Part shown: piece after piece, positions 36,402 through 45,369 of the stretch
How positions within the stretch are numbered: the first letter of the stretch is position 1
Layout: each line of letters starts with the position of its first letter
Assembly (NCBI GenBank): GCA_945874895.1
Contig: CAMCIC010000011.1
Location: 41,535 to 105,534, forward strand
Direction of reading: 5' to 3'
Source of the DNA: Akkermansia muciniphila
GTDB lineage: Bacteria; Verrucomicrobiota; Verrucomicrobiia; Verrucomicrobiales; Akkermansiaceae
Length of the DNA stretch: 64,000 nucleotides
The notes under the pieces: generated by a model
Told to the model about the DNA's origin: nothing
The model's input: the letters and a program-made list of their open reading frames with translations, nothing else
The model's database searches: none
Made by a program: the position numbers and the translations under genes

Positions 36402-36857
36402 TCAGCGACTCAGCGTGTCCTGCCAGATGAGGTTGAATCCGGCAGCATTGAGGATGGAGGCAGCGAATTCCAGGTCATCCACGTGCATGGCTAGCAAGGA
36501 GTAGCCCTGATACACGGACAGCAAGGGGTAGCAAAAATCGATGTTCGTTTCGCCCCCCATCAGGTGGTCCAGGCATTGCAGTAGGTTTGGTCCCGCTTCC
36601 TTGAGTTCCACGACCAACAGATCGCAGACCGTGTGGGGTATGCCTTTTTCCAGAAACAACTGCTCGGTGGTCTCGGGATCGCTGACAACGATGCGCGCAA
36701 TGGTGGCGTCTCTGGCATCTTGAACGCTTAGGCCGAGGACCTCGATCCCCGTGCCGCGCAGCATTTTGACCAACGCCGCCAGTGCACCGACACGGTTTTG
36801 CAACATCACGGAAAATTGTTTTACCGGAGGACCGTGACCCATCGTTTGTGCTGTCAT
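36402..36857 (-). CDS. ACT-domain protein
   Basis: A 151-residue cytoplasmic protein made of ACT-like small-molecule-binding repeats. The first begins KQFSVMLQNRVGALAALVKML (about 13-33) with the usual loop GALAALVKMLRGTGIEVLGL; a second repeat is suggested from about residue 80 by NIDFCYPLLSVYQGYSLLAM and HVDDLEFAASILNAAGF. No catalytic domain is attached. Such stand-alone ACT proteins often regulate amino-acid metabolism, but no target can be named here. It is the first gene before fabV and divergent from the GH28 gene, with about 100 bases between them. Confidence 0.82.
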   Translation of the reverse strand: MTAQTMGHGPPVKQFSVMLQNRVGALAALVKMLRGTGIEVLGLSVQDARDATIARIVVSDPETTEQLFLEKGIPHTVCDLLVVELKEAGPNLLQCLDHLMGGETNIDFCYPLLSVYQGYSLLAMHVDDLEFAASILNAAGFNLIWQDTLSR

Positions 36858-36961
36858 GCCGGACCTATCCTATCACTTACGGAGCTTCTTGGGAAGAACG
36901 ATTGTGCATCTGTCGCGTGTCATCGGCGATAAACCTGAGAACTACACACGTAACATGCCCT

Positions 36962-38497
36962 ATGCCTCTTGCGACTCTTTTCCGCACTCTGCTGTTGCTG
37001 CTGTGTGGGAGTGTGGTGGGTCTTCTGCCCTCATGGGCGGCAGAAAATTTTGATATTACCGCCTACGGTGCCAAGGGCGATGGTGTAACGCTCAATACCG
37101 ATGCCATGCAACGAGCCGTGGATGCGGCAAGCGCAGCGGGAGGTGGCACGGTGATCGTTCCCGCGGGACGTTTTCTCACTGGTTCCTTCGCGCTCCGCAG
37201 CCACGTGACCCTGCATTTGCAGCGCGGCGCGGTGATTCTTGGCAGCACGGATCGACGGCACTATCGGAAAATCAATTTCCATGGGTTGATTCTCGCGCAT
37301 GATCAGACTCATATTGGAATCACTGGAGAAGGAGTGATCGATGGTCAAGGTGCGGCACTGGCGCGGCAAGTCGTGCGTTTGCACAAAGAAGGAAAACTTC
37401 CCAGTGCCCATGAAGAAGAGCGCCCCACGATTCTGCACTTCCGCAAGTGTGCGCAAGTGACGGTCAGCGGCGTGACCTTGCGCGAGAGTTCTTGCTGGGT
37501 GCAACTCTATCGCGAGTGTGATCATGTGCTGATTGAGAAGATCAAAGTCCGCAGCTGTGCGGCGATCACCAATGACGGCATCGACATCGATAGCTGTTCT
37601 AAAGTGGTCATTCGCGATTGTGATGTGGATTCGGAAGACGACGGCATATGCTTGAAATCTGGACCGCGCATGTGCGAGGATGTTTTGATCGAGCGTTGCC
37701 GTATCCGCTCGAGTTGCAATGCGTTCAAGCTGGGCACGGCATCAGTCAAGGGATTCCGCAACATTGTGGCGCGTGATCTGGAAATTTACGATACCTACCT
37801 TTCGGGTATCGCGCTCGAGTCGGTGGATGGTGGCACGATGCAACACATTTCGATCTCGCGCGTGCGCATGAAGACTACCAACAATCCTTTGTTCATCCGT
37901 CTCGGCCATCGCAATGCAAGTGGCCCTGTGGGAACGGTGAACGGCATCGTGATCCATGACGTGGTTGCGGAGATTCCCCGCCGCAAAAAAAGCGAAATGA
38001 ACCGCTTTCCTCCCGATTGGAGGCATTTGTGCACGACCCTGATCAGCGGTTCCATCACAGGTTTGCCCGGTCATCCCGTGCGTGGCGTGACCTTGAAAAA
38101 CATCGAACTGGTCTACGGTGGGATCGGTGACGAACCACTCGCCGATCATCATTTGTTAGAAAATCTAACAAAAATTCCCGAGTGCGCGGAGATGTATCCG
38201 GAGAGCAAAATGTTCGGTGTGCTTCCCGCATGGGGCTTGTATGTCCGACATGCCGAGGACGTGATCATGGATCATGTTGTCATGCGTGTGTCGAATCGCG
38301 ATTACCGCAGTGCCGCGGTGTTTGATGATGTCAAACGCCTGCGGATCAGCCGCTGCAACATCGCGTCAGCGGGGCGCGAGCCGGGCATTGTGCTGCACGA
38401 TGTGATAGAAGCCACGCTGCGGGAATGTCAATTCGCTGGGGGACCGCAACGTTTGATAGACAAGCGCGGTAACACGCAAAAAGTCAGTGGTCCCTGA
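36962..38497 (+). CDS. Secreted glycoside hydrolase family 28 protein (polygalacturonase-like)
   Basis: A 511-residue right-handed beta-helix enzyme of GH28, with signal peptide LATLFRTLLLLLCGSVVGLL and cleavage near SWAAEN. N-terminal FDITAYGAKGDGVTLNTDAM is the classic GH28 opening. Motif I is NDGIDIDSC (lacking the Thr of NTD) and motif II SEDDGICLKSG carries the paired aspartates. In place of GHG there is FKLGTASVKGFRN, and in place of RIK there is SGIALESVDGG, as in a bacterial GH28 subgroup rather than fungal polygalacturonases. The ATG at 36962 is chosen because it begins the signal peptide. Substrate is therefore uncertain: pectin or rhamnogalacturonan. Confidence 0.88.
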   Translation: MPLATLFRTLLLLLCGSVVGLLPSWAAENFDITAYGAKGDGVTLNTDAMQRAVDAASAAGGGTVIVPAGRFLTGSFALRSHVTLHLQRGAVILGSTDRRHYRKINFHGLILAHDQTHIGITGEGVIDGQGAALARQVVRLHKEGKLPSAHEEERPTILHFRKCAQVTVSGVTLRESSCWVQLYRECDHVLIEKIKVRSCAAITNDGIDIDSCSKVVIRDCDVDSEDDGICLKSGPRMCEDVLIERCRIRSSCNAFKLGTASVKGFRNIVARDLEIYDTYLSGIALESVDGGTMQHISISRVRMKTTNNPLFIRLGHRNASGPVGTVNGIVIHDVVAEIPRRKKSEMNRFPPDWRHLCTTLISGSITGLPGHPVRGVTLKNIELVYGGIGDEPLADHHLLENLTKIPECAEMYPESKMFGVLPAWGLYVRHAEDVIMDHVVMRVSNRDYRSAAVFDDVKRLRISRCNIASAGREPGIVLHDVIEATLRECQFAGGPQRLIDKRGNTQKVSGP

Positions 38498-38505
38498 TGC
38501 GCGGA

Positions 38506-39087
38506 TCAACCGGGAAACCAGCTCGGGGCTTGCCCCGGTTTCCATTTGATGTTGCATCCGCTGGAGGGATACACCTTGGCGGGCGGTGGCGCACCTGCGA
38601 GCATCCCATCGATGGCGGCTTGCAGATCCGCGCCATCAGCTACGCTGCCATTTTTCGGACGTGATGCATCGAATTGACCAGCATAGTGCAGGGTCAGGCG
38701 TGAGTCGAAGAGGAAAAAGTCTGGCGTGCAGGCAGCACCGTATTGTTTCGCCACCTCCTGAGTGGCATCGATGAGATAGGGGAAATCCCAAGCGTGTTCG
38801 CGGGCGAACGTTTTCATGAATTCTGGACCATCCTGCGGGTAGGCCTCGAGATCATTCGAGTTGATGACCACGGTGCCGATGCCGCAGGCGAAGGCCCGCG
38901 CGGCGAGTTCGCTCAGAGCATCAGCCAAGTGGATGACAAAGGGGCAGTGGTTGCAGCCGAAGACCACTAAGGCGCCGTGAGGTCCGCTGGCTTCTTGCAG
39001 GGTAACGTGGCGACCCTCGGCATCGGGCAGAGAGAAATCCGGGGCGATGTCGCCGGGCTTGAGTGTAAAAGTGGAATCAACGCGCAT
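38506..39087 (-). CDS. Thioredoxin-fold (AhpC/TSA) protein with CNHC motif
   Basis: A 193-residue thiol redox protein. It begins LKPGDIAPDFSLPDAEGRHV, typical of peroxiredoxin/ResA-like proteins, followed by VVFGCNHCPF with a CxxC motif (Cys-Asn-His-Cys), then INSNDLEAYPQDG and the cis-proline region GAACTPDFFLFDS. This pattern matches the thioredoxin family proteins in which CNHCPFV is conserved. No signal peptide is seen from the ATG at 39087, so it is probably cytoplasmic. The start at 39087 is chosen because the upstream extension (to 39207) is inside the carboxypeptidase gene and has no conserved sequence. It overlaps nothing but follows that gene by seven bases. Confidence 0.9.
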   Translation of the reverse strand: MRVDSTFTLKPGDIAPDFSLPDAEGRHVTLQEASGPHGALVVFGCNHCPFVIHLADALSELAARAFACGIGTVVINSNDLEAYPQDGPEFMKTFAREHAWDFPYLIDATQEVAKQYGAACTPDFFLFDSRLTLHYAGQFDASRPKNGSVADGADLQAAIDGMLAGAPPPAKVYPSSGCNIKWKPGQAPSWFPG

Positions 39088-39094
39088 GATGGGA

Positions 39095-39979
39095 TCAGGA
39101 TACTGGTCTTTCGAGAGCCCAACGCAGAAGGTTTTCCGAATCCTTCCAGATGTTGGGTGTGTTGGACTTGAGAACAACGACGATGACCGCGCGGTTGTCA
39201 AGTTCACCGGTGCAAATCAAACAGCGTCCCGCGGCATTCGTGGTTCCAGTTTTCATGCCGTTGCAGTAGGGCACAGTTTTAAGAATTCTGTTGGTGTTTT
39301 CCAACTTGATGGTCTTGCCACTGTTGTAAGTGAAAACCATTTCCTTGGTCGCCATCATCGAACGCAAGAGTGGGGATCGATACGCCTGTCGTGCGGCAAT
39401 CGCCATGTCGCGGGCGGTGGAAAACTGGTTGGTCGCTGGAAGGCCGTGGGGGTTTTGGAAGCGTGATTGTCGCATGCCTAAGGCGGCGGCGCGGTTGTTC
39501 ATCATATCAGCAAACCGCTCTTGGGATCCCGCCACATCACGGGCCAGAGCGCGGCCGACATCGTTGGCACTTTTTACCATGAGAACCTTCAGCAGATCGC
39601 GGCGCGTATACACTTCTCCCGGCTTCAGGTAGAGCTTGGTGGGTTCACACTGGGTATCCGAAACATCGATTTTGACGCGTTTGTCGATATCGCCCCCTTC
39701 TAGCACACAGAGGGCGGTAACGATTTTCTGAGTGGATGCCACAGGCCGAGGAAGATCGGCATTTTTCGCATAAAGCACCCGACCCGACCCGATGTCGACC
39801 ACAATGGCGGACTCTGCGACCACGGGCGGTGGGGCCTTGTCGGGGATCGTGCCTGGCAGTGGTTGCGCAGGTTGCATCGGTCTCTGACGGGGGATGGGAT
39901 CCGGATTGCCGCCGCAGGACGCGATCAGCAATACAGGAATGAGAAAAATCAGCGAGTGGCGGAACAGGCGTCGCAACAT
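39095..39979 (-). CDS. D-alanyl-D-alanine carboxypeptidase, S11 family lipoprotein
   Basis: Periplasmic penicillin-binding protein that trims peptidoglycan stem peptides, 294 residues. A lipoprotein signal ends in LLIASCGG. The three PBP motifs are present: SxxK as VASTQKIVTAL near residue 82, SxN as VKSANDVGRAL near 137, and KTG as GMKTGTTNAAG near 240. The soluble domain ends soon after, so the beta-sandwich domain and C-terminal anchor helix of PBP5 are absent; membrane attachment is by lipid. It probably belongs to the same transcript as the thioredoxin-like gene. Confidence 0.93.
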   Translation of the reverse strand: MLRRLFRHSLIFLIPVLLIASCGGNPDPIPRQRPMQPAQPLPGTIPDKAPPPVVAESAIVVDIGSGRVLYAKNADLPRPVASTQKIVTALCVLEGGDIDKRVKIDVSDTQCEPTKLYLKPGEVYTRRDLLKVLMVKSANDVGRALARDVAGSQERFADMMNNRAAALGMRQSRFQNPHGLPATNQFSTARDMAIAARQAYRSPLLRSMMATKEMVFTYNSGKTIKLENTNRILKTVPYCNGMKTGTTNAAGRCLICTGELDNRAVIVVVLKSNTPNIWKDSENLLRWALERPVS

Positions 39980-40065
39980 GGCCCGAAGATACTGGAATTG
40001 CGCACGAGGTCAAAGCGGAAAACACCAATGCGACGTAGGGGGGAGATCACGTCAGAGAGGAGATG

Positions 40066-40812
40066 TCACGGTTGGGAAACTCTCTCATTGATGCGTTCGA
40101 TCGCGCGGGCGGGCAGCCAACCCTTCGTGAGCTGAGGCAATATTTCCGCATAGACGAATGATCCTTGTGTCGACGCGATCTTCAAAAGCGAACCGGGTGG
40201 ACAAGCGGTGATGGTTTCGGCGGAAGAGAAAGGGGAGAGCAGCAAGGAAACATCCGCCGCTGTGACCACGGCGATACGTTCTTCGGCAGCGCGCGCGCGA
40301 ACGATCAGTGCTGATCCCGTCATAAGAAAAAAACCGATGATCGCTAGGCAGACAGGAACCGATCGTTTTTTGTAAGATGAACGCAGGACTGCCCACCAGC
40401 AAGCGGCAACCATCCACAACGCAGCAGAGAAAGAACACCACTTCCATTCTTCACGACTCAACCATCCGGCAAAAGCAGGCAAGCCCAGCGGCAATGGGGT
40501 CGCTTCTGGCAAATGGAGTTTTTCTCGCAATAGCGTGAGATTGTGGCGTGCATCGGATGCTCGCGGGGAAAGTTGTAGGGCGCGTTCGTAAGACAACACC
40601 GCGCGACCTGGATTGTTTGTATGGTCAAGACAAATGCCGAGATTGTAATGCAGGCTCGGCTCGAGCGGATGGTTGGCTAACGCATTCTGATACATCGACG
40701 CTGCTGATTTCCAGTCGCCCTGATCAGCGAAAGCGCGCGCCTCCTCCCAACTCGCTGCCGAAGAGCGAGGGACAAAACAAAGAACCGCGATCGCGAGAAA
40801 AAACCAATTCAT
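40066..40812 (-). CDS. batE: BatE-like TPR and SH3 protein
   Basis: Last gene of the Bat operon, 248 residues from the ATG at 40812. It has a signal peptide (WFFLAIAVLCFVPRSSAA), two TPR units (AASMYQNALANHPLEPSLHY, GRAVLSYERALQLSP), two transmembrane helices (about 125-175) and a C-terminal SH3-like domain (VTAADVSLLLSPFSSAE, WLPARAIERI). This is the architecture of BatE in Bacteroidetes and related phyla. Its ATG overlaps the batD stop by four bases. In other bacteria the Bat proteins are linked to aerotolerance or stress; the molecular role is not established. Confidence 0.88.
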   Translation of the reverse strand: MNWFFLAIAVLCFVPRSSAASWEEARAFADQGDWKSAASMYQNALANHPLEPSLHYNLGICLDHTNNPGRAVLSYERALQLSPRASDARHNLTLLREKLHLPEATPLPLGLPAFAGWLSREEWKWCSFSAALWMVAACWWAVLRSSYKKRSVPVCLAIIGFFLMTGSALIVRARAAEERIAVVTAADVSLLLSPFSSAETITACPPGSLLKIASTQGSFVYAEILPQLTKGWLPARAIERINERVSQP

Positions 40813-42590
40813 GATGGCATGGAAAGAAGGGCTTGCTGATGGAGGGATCGCCAGCGCGACCAATCAGGCGGGAGTTGCTCTGTGCTGTAGATCCAGCGGT
40901 CGCTCTCACAGAAAAAAATCGTCACCGGAGAATCCGTGCCACAGCGTTGGGAAACATCGTGGAGGCTGATCGCTTGTGCTGACATCTGCCATGATGGAGC
41001 AAGCTTGATGCGCAGCACAAGCAGTGCCGCCGACCAAAAAGCGGCGATGTCCTGCTGCTGCTGAGCGACCTCCATGCGCTTCATGGCATCACGGACTTCC
41101 ACTTGATGTTGCAAACGCGACAAGCGCTCGGGATCGCGTGATTTGCTTTTCCAGAACGCGAAGACAGGAGCTGCCATTGCTAATACCAAGGCGAAGGCAT
41201 TTATGCGGGAGAGATTCATGTCGCGAATGAATTGCGCCTGCGACCACGACTTCGCGCCATTCGACCGCAGGGAAGCCCTGCCGTCATCGGGAGTTGTCGG
41301 GGTGGGTTCTGCGGTAGCGACTGCGGGAGTTTCCTTCTCCTCGACAGGCTCGCCGCTGATTTGGATGGTTCGCTCTTGTGATCGGGCCGTGAGATAGCGC
41401 GCCTTTTGGGGATCGAAGTAGCTCAGCTCAAAAGCCACCGTATGACTGCCATTTTTCTTAGCGATGGCATGGTATTGGAAAACTTTGCTGCCGGAAAATG
41501 AGGCAATATCTCCTGGGGTGAATTGGTCTTGGCCGGGATACCATTTCCAGAGTTCGGCAGGACTCAATTCAGGAGCTTTCATATTGGCAAAGTTGCCACT
41601 TCCCTTGATGCGCAGGGCGACGCGCTGGGGCTCGCCGGTCTTCCACTGTGACGGTATTTCCAAGGCATCGAATGCGAAGTCGCCGACTGCACCAGAAAAG
41701 TTCGCCGGTCTTCCTTCTTCGGGTAGAGGTCTCACCTCGAGCGACATAGCATCGCTGATCAGGGTGATTTCCTTTTCTAGGTAACGGGTTCCAGCTCCCC
41801 GACCGAAGGGGTTAAAAGCGGATGGTTGCCCCTTACGCGGGCGTAGTATGGGTTTGGTTTCATCGGGTCGTGCTACCGTCAGTTTCATTGAGAGCTTGAC
41901 TGTCTGCGCTCCCGCCTTGGTGGCGGAAATACCGCCGAACCATGTCAATACACGGTAGGAAATGCCGTTTTTGGTTTCCACACTCTGCTGTGGTTGGTTG
42001 CTGAGATTGTGCAGGGTGTAGGAGCCGCTTTCCGGTTGCAGGATGCTTTGCAATTGCACTTGTGCATCCATCGGAAACCAAGCTTGAATGCGAACCGGAG
42101 CGATTTCTCCAAGGTAGATGTCCTTTCTCTCCGAAGCAGCTTGGTGTATCGTCATGAAGCCCCATTGTTTTGGGTCAGTCTCGCGCGGATCTGGCGGCAG
42201 TTGATCGGGCTTACCCGTGCCATCATCGTAAACCGTTAATTTTATCGAGTCAGTAGTCAAAGTAGATCCATCTACTTTTACGATTATGTGAGGGATGATG
42301 TAATCTCCCGATTTTTGTGATCCGATGAGATACGTGAAGGAAACCGTCTGTGTGGTCACTCCGTTGATCATCGAAAACATCTGGTTTTTTGATTGGAACT
42401 CGACGGTCAATCCAGGAACATTGGGCATGGCGGGCTGTTCGGGTTGACCGCCCGTCACCTGGATGGTGAAGCTTGCGCCCTCGCCGGTGGCGACTCGGTT
42501 AGCATCAAGCGATGCCTGAACCCTAGCGCCGAACGCTGGGACGCACAGCAATAACATCAGAGCCAGAAGAGTGTGAACGCGTGTTACCAT
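40809..42590 (-). CDS. batD: BatD-like oxygen-tolerance protein
   Basis: A 593-residue exported membrane protein: signal peptide (LLALMLLLCVPAFGARV), several immunoglobulin-like beta domains starting ASLDANRVATGEGASFTIQV and GQPEQPAMPNVPGLTVEF, both typical of BatD, then a transmembrane helix (INAFALVLAMAAPVFAFW, about 485) and a cytoplasmic tail. The FTYLIGSQKSGDYIIPHIIV segment is also characteristic. It overlaps batB/C by seven bases and batE by four. Proposed role: periplasmic part of a complex with the VWA proteins BatA and BatB. Confidence 0.92.
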   Translation of the reverse strand: MVTRVHTLLALMLLLCVPAFGARVQASLDANRVATGEGASFTIQVTGGQPEQPAMPNVPGLTVEFQSKNQMFSMINGVTTQTVSFTYLIGSQKSGDYIIPHIIVKVDGSTLTTDSIKLTVYDDGTGKPDQLPPDPRETDPKQWGFMTIHQAASERKDIYLGEIAPVRIQAWFPMDAQVQLQSILQPESGSYTLHNLSNQPQQSVETKNGISYRVLTWFGGISATKAGAQTVKLSMKLTVARPDETKPILRPRKGQPSAFNPFGRGAGTRYLEKEITLISDAMSLEVRPLPEEGRPANFSGAVGDFAFDALEIPSQWKTGEPQRVALRIKGSGNFANMKAPELSPAELWKWYPGQDQFTPGDIASFSGSKVFQYHAIAKKNGSHTVAFELSYFDPQKARYLTARSQERTIQISGEPVEEKETPAVATAEPTPTTPDDGRASLRSNGAKSWSQAQFIRDMNLSRINAFALVLAMAAPVFAFWKSKSRDPERLSRLQHQVEVRDAMKRMEVAQQQQDIAAFWSAALLVLRIKLAPSWQMSAQAISLHDVSQRCGTDSPVTIFFCESDRWIYSTEQLPPDWSRWRSLHQQALLSMPS

Positions 42591-44368
42591 GTTTTTCCTT
42601 TGGTGGTGTTGTCCGTTTTTCCATCGCGGCGCTGCGGCATGGGGATGACCCGCTGTTCCTCATGTCGCAGCGATTCTAGCAATTGCTGCGCTTCCTGGGC
42701 GGTCATTTCACGGGCCTCTGCTTGTTGACCTGGTTTGTTCTGATCCTCTTCCTTTTGCGCTGACGTTTGTGACGCTTCGCTTTCTTTTTTCTCCGATGAT
42801 TCCTGTCCGGATTTTTCTTCTCCTTGTTCGTCTTTTTTCTCCTCGGAGCCTTGCTTGTTCTCTTTGTCTTTTTCGCCCGAATCCTGCTGTTCCTTCTGTT
42901 GTTGTTCTTCGTTTTTTTGATCTTGAGACTTTTGATCCTCGTCCTGGTCCTGAGGTTGTTGTTGTTGGAGTTGCTCGAGTTTTTTCTTTACTAGATCGCG
43001 ATTGTAACGCGCGTCTTCATCTCCTTCACGCAACGCCAGTGCATCATCGTAGGCCTTGATGGACTGCTGCCATTGTTGAATGGTTTGCTTCGGTTCTTTT
43101 TCCAAAGAAGCCTGCCCTAACCGATAGAGCGCGTTTCCGAGATTGTAATAGGTTCGCTGTTGTAGCGAAAGGTCTGGTGTGCGGAGCGCATCGCGCAGGG
43201 TGGATGCGGCATCGGAAAACTCGCCGCGACGGTAGGCCTCCGTGCCTCGATTGTAAGAAATCTCAGTGGTCTCCGCGGATTGCAGAGGGGACCGAACTAG
43301 CAGAAAAACCCCGCACATCATCCATGCGGCAGGGGCGGAAGGGAGTTTCCGCTTCGGCAGGAAAAATTCCACTAGCCACAGCAGAATGGCCAGTGCTAGG
43401 GGCCACGCAAAGCGTTCTAACGGAATTTTTTCCATGCGCTGGCTCATATCGGTTTTGGGCATGAGTAGGAGTTTTTCTCGATAGATGGCATTGAGCCCCT
43501 CGGCACCACGACCTAGTGGCACGTAGAGACCTTGTGAGATCTCAGCGATTTTTTTCAAGGTTGTCTCATCCAGTCGGGTGCGCACGACTTCGCCCTTGGC
43601 ATCGCGCATGACATCCCTTCTGCCGTTTTGATACTGGATGGGAATTGTCGAACCCGTGGCATCGCCCACGCCCACGGTGTGAATGATCATGCCTTGTTCG
43701 TGAGCTTTTTTTGCCGCTTCTAATACGTCGCCCTGCAAGTCCTCGCCATCGGTAATGAGCACGAGGATGCGTTGGTTGTTCTGGTTTTGACGGAACATGC
43801 GCTCGGCCTCGCGGATGGCGCTGGCGAGGTCGGTGCCTTGATGCGGAATCATTTGCGTGTTCACCACCTGCAGCGATTCGCGGAAGGCATCGTAATCCAA
43901 CGTGAGCGGGCACAACGCATAAGCGCTGCCCGCAAAGGGAATCAATCCCACTCGGTCTCCTTCGAGACGATCGATGAAATCCAGAATCCCCATGCGCGCG
44001 CGATCGAGGCGGTTCGGCGATAGATCGTCTGCGAGCATGCTGTGAGAGGTGTCCAGTGCGAAAAGAAGATCGATGCCTCGTCGTTTGACCTCGCGGTATT
44101 CTTCGCCCCATTGCGGTCGGGCGAGTGCGGCGAAAAGCAGAAAAACCATGCCCAACCAGAGTCCGCGTTTCAGCCACCGCCTCTGCGTTGAGTCCCCGCG
44201 GAACAGCCGAGGCAGGAAACGCGGGTGAGCCATTTTCGCAAGATCTGCATCTCGGCGTTTGTCAAATTTCCGATAGAAAATCATTGCCATAACAGGGATC
44301 AAAAGACCCACCACCAGCCACCACGGCTGGGCAAAGGGCAAGGTTGGCATTTCTGACATGGCGCTCAT
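42584..44368 (-). CDS. BatB-BatC fusion: VWA domain plus TPR and charged Gln/Glu/Lys tail
   Basis: A 594-residue protein from the ATG at 44368. Two transmembrane helices flank the N-terminus, then a VWA domain with MIDAS DTSHS in LLFALDTSHSMLADDL (about 100), threonine in HQGTDLASAI and aspartate in LITDGEDLQGD. A third helix (WPLALAILLWLVEFFLP) follows, then a periplasmic TPR part (EISYNRGTEAYRRGEFSDAA, TYYNLGNALYRLGQ) and a highly charged tail of Gln, Glu, Lys and Asp (about 42720-42980) before a final TAQEAQQLLESLRHEEQR helix. BatB and BatC are separate genes in Bacteroidetes, so this is a fusion. Its start overlaps the batA stop by four bases. Confidence 0.9.
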   Translation of the reverse strand: MSAMSEMPTLPFAQPWWLVVGLLIPVMAMIFYRKFDKRRDADLAKMAHPRFLPRLFRGDSTQRRWLKRGLWLGMVFLLFAALARPQWGEEYREVKRRGIDLLFALDTSHSMLADDLSPNRLDRARMGILDFIDRLEGDRVGLIPFAGSAYALCPLTLDYDAFRESLQVVNTQMIPHQGTDLASAIREAERMFRQNQNNQRILVLITDGEDLQGDVLEAAKKAHEQGMIIHTVGVGDATGSTIPIQYQNGRRDVMRDAKGEVVRTRLDETTLKKIAEISQGLYVPLGRGAEGLNAIYREKLLLMPKTDMSQRMEKIPLERFAWPLALAILLWLVEFFLPKRKLPSAPAAWMMCGVFLLVRSPLQSAETTEISYNRGTEAYRRGEFSDAASTLRDALRTPDLSLQQRTYYNLGNALYRLGQASLEKEPKQTIQQWQQSIKAYDDALALREGDEDARYNRDLVKKKLEQLQQQQPQDQDEDQKSQDQKNEEQQQKEQQDSGEKDKENKQGSEEKKDEQGEEKSGQESSEKKESEASQTSAQKEEDQNKPGQQAEAREMTAQEAQQLLESLRHEEQRVIPMPQRRDGKTDNTTKGKTW

Positions 44369-45369
44369 GGAAGTCGACGGTAACGAGTGTGGCTGAGGAT
44401 CCACTCGAGCAGGATTAGGGCTAAGCCTGGCCAGAGGGCGAAGGCGAACCACTCGTCATAGTCCTCGTATTTTTTTTCTTTGCGAGCAGTGGTTTCTAAG
44501 CGGTTGATCGTCTCATAGATTTTTTCTAACGAGTCGGCATCCGTGGCACGGAAATATTGGCCGCCGGTCATTTCGGCGATACCTCCCAGTGTTTTTTCAT
44601 CGATCTCTACCTTGACCATTTGCATCTGCGTGCCGAAGAGGCTGCGCACTGGATAGGGGGCTTCGCCATTGGTGCCGGCTCCAATGGTGTAGATCTTTAT
44701 GCCGAGAGCCTTGGCGGCCTCTGCGGCGGTGAGTGGGTTGATTGATCCACTGGTGTTCACGCCATCGGTCAGCAGAATGATCACTTTGCTTTTGGCATCC
44801 GAATCCCGCAAGTGATCGACCGAGGAAACGATGGCCGAGCCGATGGCAGTGCCGTCTTCAACTTGACCGATTTGCACGTCTTGTAGGCGTTGCGCGATCC
44901 ATTGCTCATCATGAGTGAGAGGGGCGGCGAGATAGGGTCGTCCGGCAAAGGCCACCAGACCGATGCGGTCATCGCGGCGTTGCTCCACAAACTGCGCGAC
45001 CACATCCTTTACCACCTCGAGCCGGTTTGCCTGTTTGCCATGGAGTTGGAAGTCCAGTGCCTCCATGGAGCCGGAGACATCGATGGTGAGAATGATGTCG
45101 ATGCCGTTCGTTTCCAGATCGTTGGTGCCTTTCACCTTGCGCGGACGGGCCAGGGCAATGACCAAGAGCGCAAATGCACACAGACCAAGAGTCGCAAGAA
45201 AGCGTCCTGGTTTTGCGCGGGAGCGGGCACCCGCCTTCACGGCGTCATTGATGCTGGGCAGGCGCAGCGATGCGACAGCGCCACGTTTCCCTTTCCACCA
45301 TGCGAGCAGCGGCAGCAGCAAAAGCAGCAGGAGGAACCACGGGTAGGCGAATTGATAGGAAACATTCAT
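44365..45369 (-). CDS. batA: BatA-like VWA-domain membrane protein
   Basis: A 334-residue protein of the Bat operon. It opens with YQFAYPWFLLLLLLLPLLAW, a second helix near 55-75, then a VWA domain with MIDAS DVSGS in ILTIDVSGSMEALDF (about 95), TAIG in EDGTAIGSAIVSSV and the aspartate in ILLTDGVNTSGS. A C-terminal helix (ALWPGLALILLEWIL) anchors it back in the membrane. This is the usual BatA plan. It overlaps the DUF4381-like gene upstream and batB/C downstream by four bases each, indicating translational coupling through the operon. Confidence 0.93.
   Translation of the reverse strand: MNVSYQFAYPWFLLLLLLLPLLAWWKGKRGAVASLRLPSINDAVKAGARSRAKPGRFLATLGLCAFALLVIALARPRKVKGTNDLETNGIDIILTIDVSGSMEALDFQLHGKQANRLEVVKDVVAQFVEQRRDDRIGLVAFAGRPYLAAPLTHDEQWIAQRLQDVQIGQVEDGTAIGSAIVSSVDHLRDSDAKSKVIILLTDGVNTSGSINPLTAAEAAKALGIKIYTIGAGTNGEAPYPVRSLFGTQMQMVKVEIDEKTLGGIAEMTGGQYFRATDADSLEKIYETINRLETTARKEKKYEDYDEWFAFALWPGLALILLEWILSHTRYRRLP

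Noticed and set aside
36386..36405. Six-base hairpin GCTGAT/ATCAGC at the end of the ACT-domain gene
   Set aside because: Short stem, partly within the gene end, and no T-run. Insufficient evidence for a terminator.
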